A stretch of DNA of 21,234 bases from Jimgerdemannia flammicorona (taxonomy: Eukaryota > Mucoromycota > Endogonomycetes > Endogonales > Endogonaceae): the NCBI GenBank assembly GCA_003990745.1, contig RBNI01001700.1, forward strand, positions 1 to 21,234, given 5' to 3'. Shown piece after piece: positions 18,647 to 21,234 of the stretch. A program made the position numbers and the translations under genes. Position 1 is the stretch's first letter. Each line of letters begins with the position of its first letter. The notes below the pieces were generated by a model. That model made no database searches. It had not been told where the DNA came from and saw nothing but the letters and a program-made list of their open reading frames with translations.

Positions 18647-19842
18647 CGTCTCCCTTTCTCTGCTACCTTACCGGTCACAAGGTTTGGTAGGCAACCTTCC
18701 GAGTCCCCTTTCCCCTATTATTACCCCCTCTACCTCGGGTTGGTTTGCTATGCCTGCATGGGCATGGTGGGAGGAGGGCAATGGTGATAAGTTGCCCCTT
18801 TATCAGTGTCAGATTGGTATCTTCTCCACTTTTTCGCGGTTTCTAGTGCCTTCAGCTGCATCTGGAGTGCATCCGTTTTGGTGCAGTGTCTTCTTCCTTT
18901 TGCCGTCACCAACAAGGTGCTGTCTCGGTGTGTCTCGGGCTACGTAGGGAGTTGGCTGACCTTGGGCGTCAAGTGCTCAGTGTAGGTTACCTGCAGGTCC
19001 TCAGTGCCTATAGTGGGGCCCTCTGGCTTTGGCGAGCTTCCTGGCGAGCATGGTTCTGGCATAGGTGACTGCTTTTCGGGTGATGTCGGGATGAGAGGAG
19101 AGATGGCCATCACAGATAGGAGGAAGGGCAATAACGGTGAACCAGTAGGGTGCCAGGCTAGGGGCAGTCATCAGGGCTGGGGCGGGTGCTGCTTCAGTGG
19201 GGCCTTTTGATTGGTGTGGCATGGTTAGGTGGTGGGTGACACTCTCGGCTTCTTTTGGCAGGTAGCGGGGTGAGGCCCCAGTCATCAGGGGGGGTCAGGG
19301 GGCCCGAGGCTACCCATTTCAGGCGTCTTGGCTGCACTCAACTGGAACCGGGAGCTGACATGGCAATGTGATTGAGGCCCGCAGGCTTGAGTAGTGGGGT
19401 ATTGAGGGTTTCCTCCCGCCTCACGTGTAAGTCCTTTACTCACCTCAACTGGGAGAACCAGGTCCTATCCACTGTGTTGTACTTTGATGAGGGTTTTTTC
19501 TTTGCCTGTCATTCTCTTTAGGGTGGTAGGGGCTATTCTATTCGGCTCAGGCATGGCCTTGTACATACGTTGGGTTCTCAGGCATGTGCTTTCGGTCATT
19601 GGCATATGGTTGGATTTCCCCTGGTGGTAGGGAGAGCATGGTGCGCAGAATGAGGTGCAGGCCAACATAGGCCCTGCTGCGCCTGGCATGGTCGAGCTGC
19701 TAGACAATAGCTAGCCTAAATTAATGGGGGGGCAGTGCTCGGTGGGTGGTGGGGGAGGGTTTTGGCCTATATAGTCTAGGTTCCCTTCCAATAAAAATCC
19801 GCGGGACATGAGTCCGTTAAAAAAAAAAAAAAAAAAAAAAAA
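18647..19842 (+). mobile_element. Young non-autonomous poly(A) retroposon, about 1.2 kb, not RIP-mutated
   Basis: Starts at CGTCTCCCTTT after the left duplication and ends in 24 A (19,819-19,842), with AATAAA at 19,790-19,795. It is bounded by a perfect 14-16 bp target-site duplication, the mark of target-primed (LINE-type) insertion. It keeps abundant CG, CA and TG, in sharp contrast to all sequence to its left. Several ORFs of 60-94 codons exist on both strands and overlap (for example 18,684-18,947 plus and 19,001-19,285 minus), but none shows a known domain, so I treat it as non-coding. The AATAAA suggests a Pol II transcript rather than a tRNA-type SINE; I see no clear A/B box. Two mutated relatives are at 4,658-5,054 (3' part) and 5,949-6,012 (5' tip). 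The mobilising enzyme is unknown; the LINE family here is one candidate. Confidence 0.87.
19790..19795 (+). promoter_or_regulatory. AATAAA polyadenylation motif of the retroposon
   Basis: Lies 23 bases before the poly(A) tail and is kept in the mutated copy at about 4,999-5,004, 24 bases before its own tail. This spacing is what an mRNA-like polyadenylated transcript would show. Confidence 0.65.
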
Positions 19843-19856
19843 TCTTTTAGATTTAA
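19841..19856 (+). repeat. Target-site duplication, right copy
   Basis: AATCTTTTAGATTTAA, directly after and partly merged with the poly(A) tail; identical to 18,631-18,646. Confidence 0.88.
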
Positions 19857-20180
19857 TAATTTCTAACTTACTATTTTTTAAATATTAAATAACTTCTATT
19901 AAAATTTATATTAAACTTATCTGATATTCTACATATCTTACAAAATAACATAAAAATAGTTAAATGTATTATTTATCATAAAAGAATTTATCTGTAACTT
20001 AGCTCTCTCTAAATAGTTTTTAGATATTTCCTAGTTTACTGAAGAGAATGTAGTAAAAAAAAAAACTTAATAAAAAAAACTCACTCAGTAAAAAGGAATT
20101 TAGTAAAAAAATACTCAAAAGAGAACTTAGTGAAAAAGAACTTAGTAAATGAGAACTCAACAAAGAAAGGAGAACTTGGA
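19857..20180. other. A+T-rich spacer with short A-rich repeats
   Basis: No gene visible. From about 20,041 to 20,175 it is built of degenerate direct repeats of about 14-17 bp related to GAACTTAGTAAAAAA. CG is absent until about 20,190, where composition changes. Confidence 0.6.
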
Positions 20181-21234
20181 TATAAGCTCACCATGTGGCT
20201 GCGCTTCTCGAAATCGAGACTATTAAGGTTGGTCACGTGATGTGGTACTAGATGTCTTAATACCCAAGTGCATCATAATACCCATAATTACAATACTTAA
20301 TAATTCCAAGTTTTACTTTTAAATTATGTAAGAATTCTATAATATATCTTTCACAGAATACTTTAGATTTGACATAATAGATTTCAGCATCCAGCAGCAC
20401 TTCTATTTAGGTTCTGTGATGTAGATCTTAGATTGGTGATAGCGGTTAAGGTTAAGTTGCCCCCATCGGGTGTTACGCAATCAGGTGCATGGTTCCGAAG
20501 TAGGTTACATTGATAAAGTTAATGGGTGTAGACCTTAGCAGCATCAATTATCTTATTAGTACGGTAACGGATTTCCACGTAAAGGGCCACATTGAACTTC
20601 GGCGATGGAGGCGGCGAGTATTGTTGAACTCAGAAAAGTTGCTTAGAGTTCGAAGGAGAATGGCAACTCGCCATGTTGAATAGGGTTGTGCGTCTGTGTG
20701 GAAAAAATACTAAAATGGTATCGATATTCAGACTGACTCGTGATTTGACCCCCACGAGGTCTGATTCCAATTTCAGAAATTCAATTACCGACGGGACGAG
20801 TACTGGAGAGATGTTGTGCACAAGCGACAAACTCTGAACCACACAAGTTGACAGTCCGCCAAGTCCCCGCACATCTGCTCGGGCACTAGTAGCGTAGTCG
20901 AGTGAAGTCGGCTGCCAAAATTTAGCGATGGCGTTCAACAAAGCAATCATGGCTCTTTCCTGCATTCACATACGACTCGTTCCATCTGACCATATCGAGA
21001 TTTCTATTTATGTATTTTTTTTTACATTTCCCTACCTCGTGGATATTTTACATCTAGAGCTTCGTGTTACATTCTGCTAACTGCATATAGCACGATTTCT
21101 CCATTAAGGACCTTTTTTTGCATTCCGGACCCAAACCGAGAAAACCCTGCTCCTAATGTCATTCCATATTATTCCACCCCAAATACTATAAAACGACTCC
21201 TCTACTGCACATGCCCACAACATCCCCGACACCC
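20181..21234. other. CG-containing sequence, probably host DNA; no recognisable gene
   Basis: Base composition and CG content return to normal here, so this is likely unique host sequence next to the transposon island. A minus-strand frame of 111 codons (20,965 to 20,630) is open but shows no motif I recognise, and I would not call it a gene. Visible sites are CTCGAAATCGAG-like symmetry near 20,207 and TCACGTGA at about 20,233 (an E-box-type palindrome). At the far right CTATAAAA (about 21,186) precedes an ATG at 21,211 that stays open to the window edge; it could be the start of a plus-strand gene, but the 25-bp spacing is short for a TATA-driven start codon. Confidence 0.5.

Noticed and set aside
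18647..18720. Possible self-cleaving HDV-like or hammerhead ribozyme at the retroposon 5' end.
   Set aside because: Only a short AAGGTT/AACCTT hairpin is visible; I cannot find the conserved core or nested pairings of either class by eye.
18684..19707. Overlapping 60-94 codon ORFs on both strands of the young retroposon.
   Set aside because: They overlap each other, show no known domain, and are expected by chance in G+C-richer sequence with few stops. The mutated copy does not preserve any of their frames.
21186..21234. Promoter plus start of a plus-strand gene (CTATAAAA, ATG at 21,211).
   Set aside because: Only eight codons are visible and the TATA-to-ATG distance is too short for the ATG to lie downstream of a normal start site; not supportable as a gene.

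Overview
The window looks like a nested-transposon island in the genome of a filamentous ascomycete (Pezizomycotina). Almost everything from 1 to about 19,850 is retrotransposon sequence on both strands. From about 600 to 18,640 it is A+T-rich, nearly free of CG dinucleotides, and full of stops where Trp, Gln or Arg codons are expected. The changes are mostly CpA to TpA and TpG to TpA, the signature of repeat-induced point mutation (RIP). I cannot narrow the organism further from sequence alone. No intact host gene is visible.

Layout, left to right. 1-525: the 3' part of a LINE on the minus strand, much less mutated than its surroundings. 526 to about 4,657: a 5'-truncated, mutated Ty3/gypsy element of chromovirus type, with protease, RT, RNase H, integrase, chromodomain, polypurine tract and 3' LTR. 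4,658-5,054: a mutated 3' fragment of a poly(A)-tailed retroposon. 5,055-5,948: A+T-rich spacer with a 22-bp minisatellite. 5,949-6,012: a scrap of the 5' end of the same retroposon family. 6,013-10,197: LINE copy 1, minus strand. 10,198-10,698: a second gypsy fragment. 10,699-14,713: LINE copy 2, plus strand, ending in 53 A. 14,714 to about 18,400: LINE copy 3, plus strand. 18,647-19,842: a nearly unmutated retroposon of about 1.2 kb with a 24-nt poly(A) tail and a 16-bp target-site duplication. From about 20,180 to the end: CG-containing sequence that looks like host DNA, with no recognisable gene.

The LINE family has two ORFs. ORF1 is acidic, Gly-rich and then coiled-coil-like. ORF2 carries an AP-type endonuclease, a reverse transcriptase and a C-terminal Cys-Cys-His-Cys motif. 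All three long copies have lost a catalytic Asp of the RT. In the gypsy copy RT, RNase H and integrase have each lost catalytic residues, all explicable as G-to-A changes, so nothing here looks able to move on its own.

The most interesting item is the young retroposon at 18,647-19,842. It codes for nothing recognisable, carries an AATAAA about 24 nt before its tail, has a perfect duplication of its target, and still has its CG, CA and TG sites. A mutated relative in the same window allows a direct base-by-base reading of RIP. It was probably moved in trans by LINE machinery and entered after the neighbouring repeats had been mutated.
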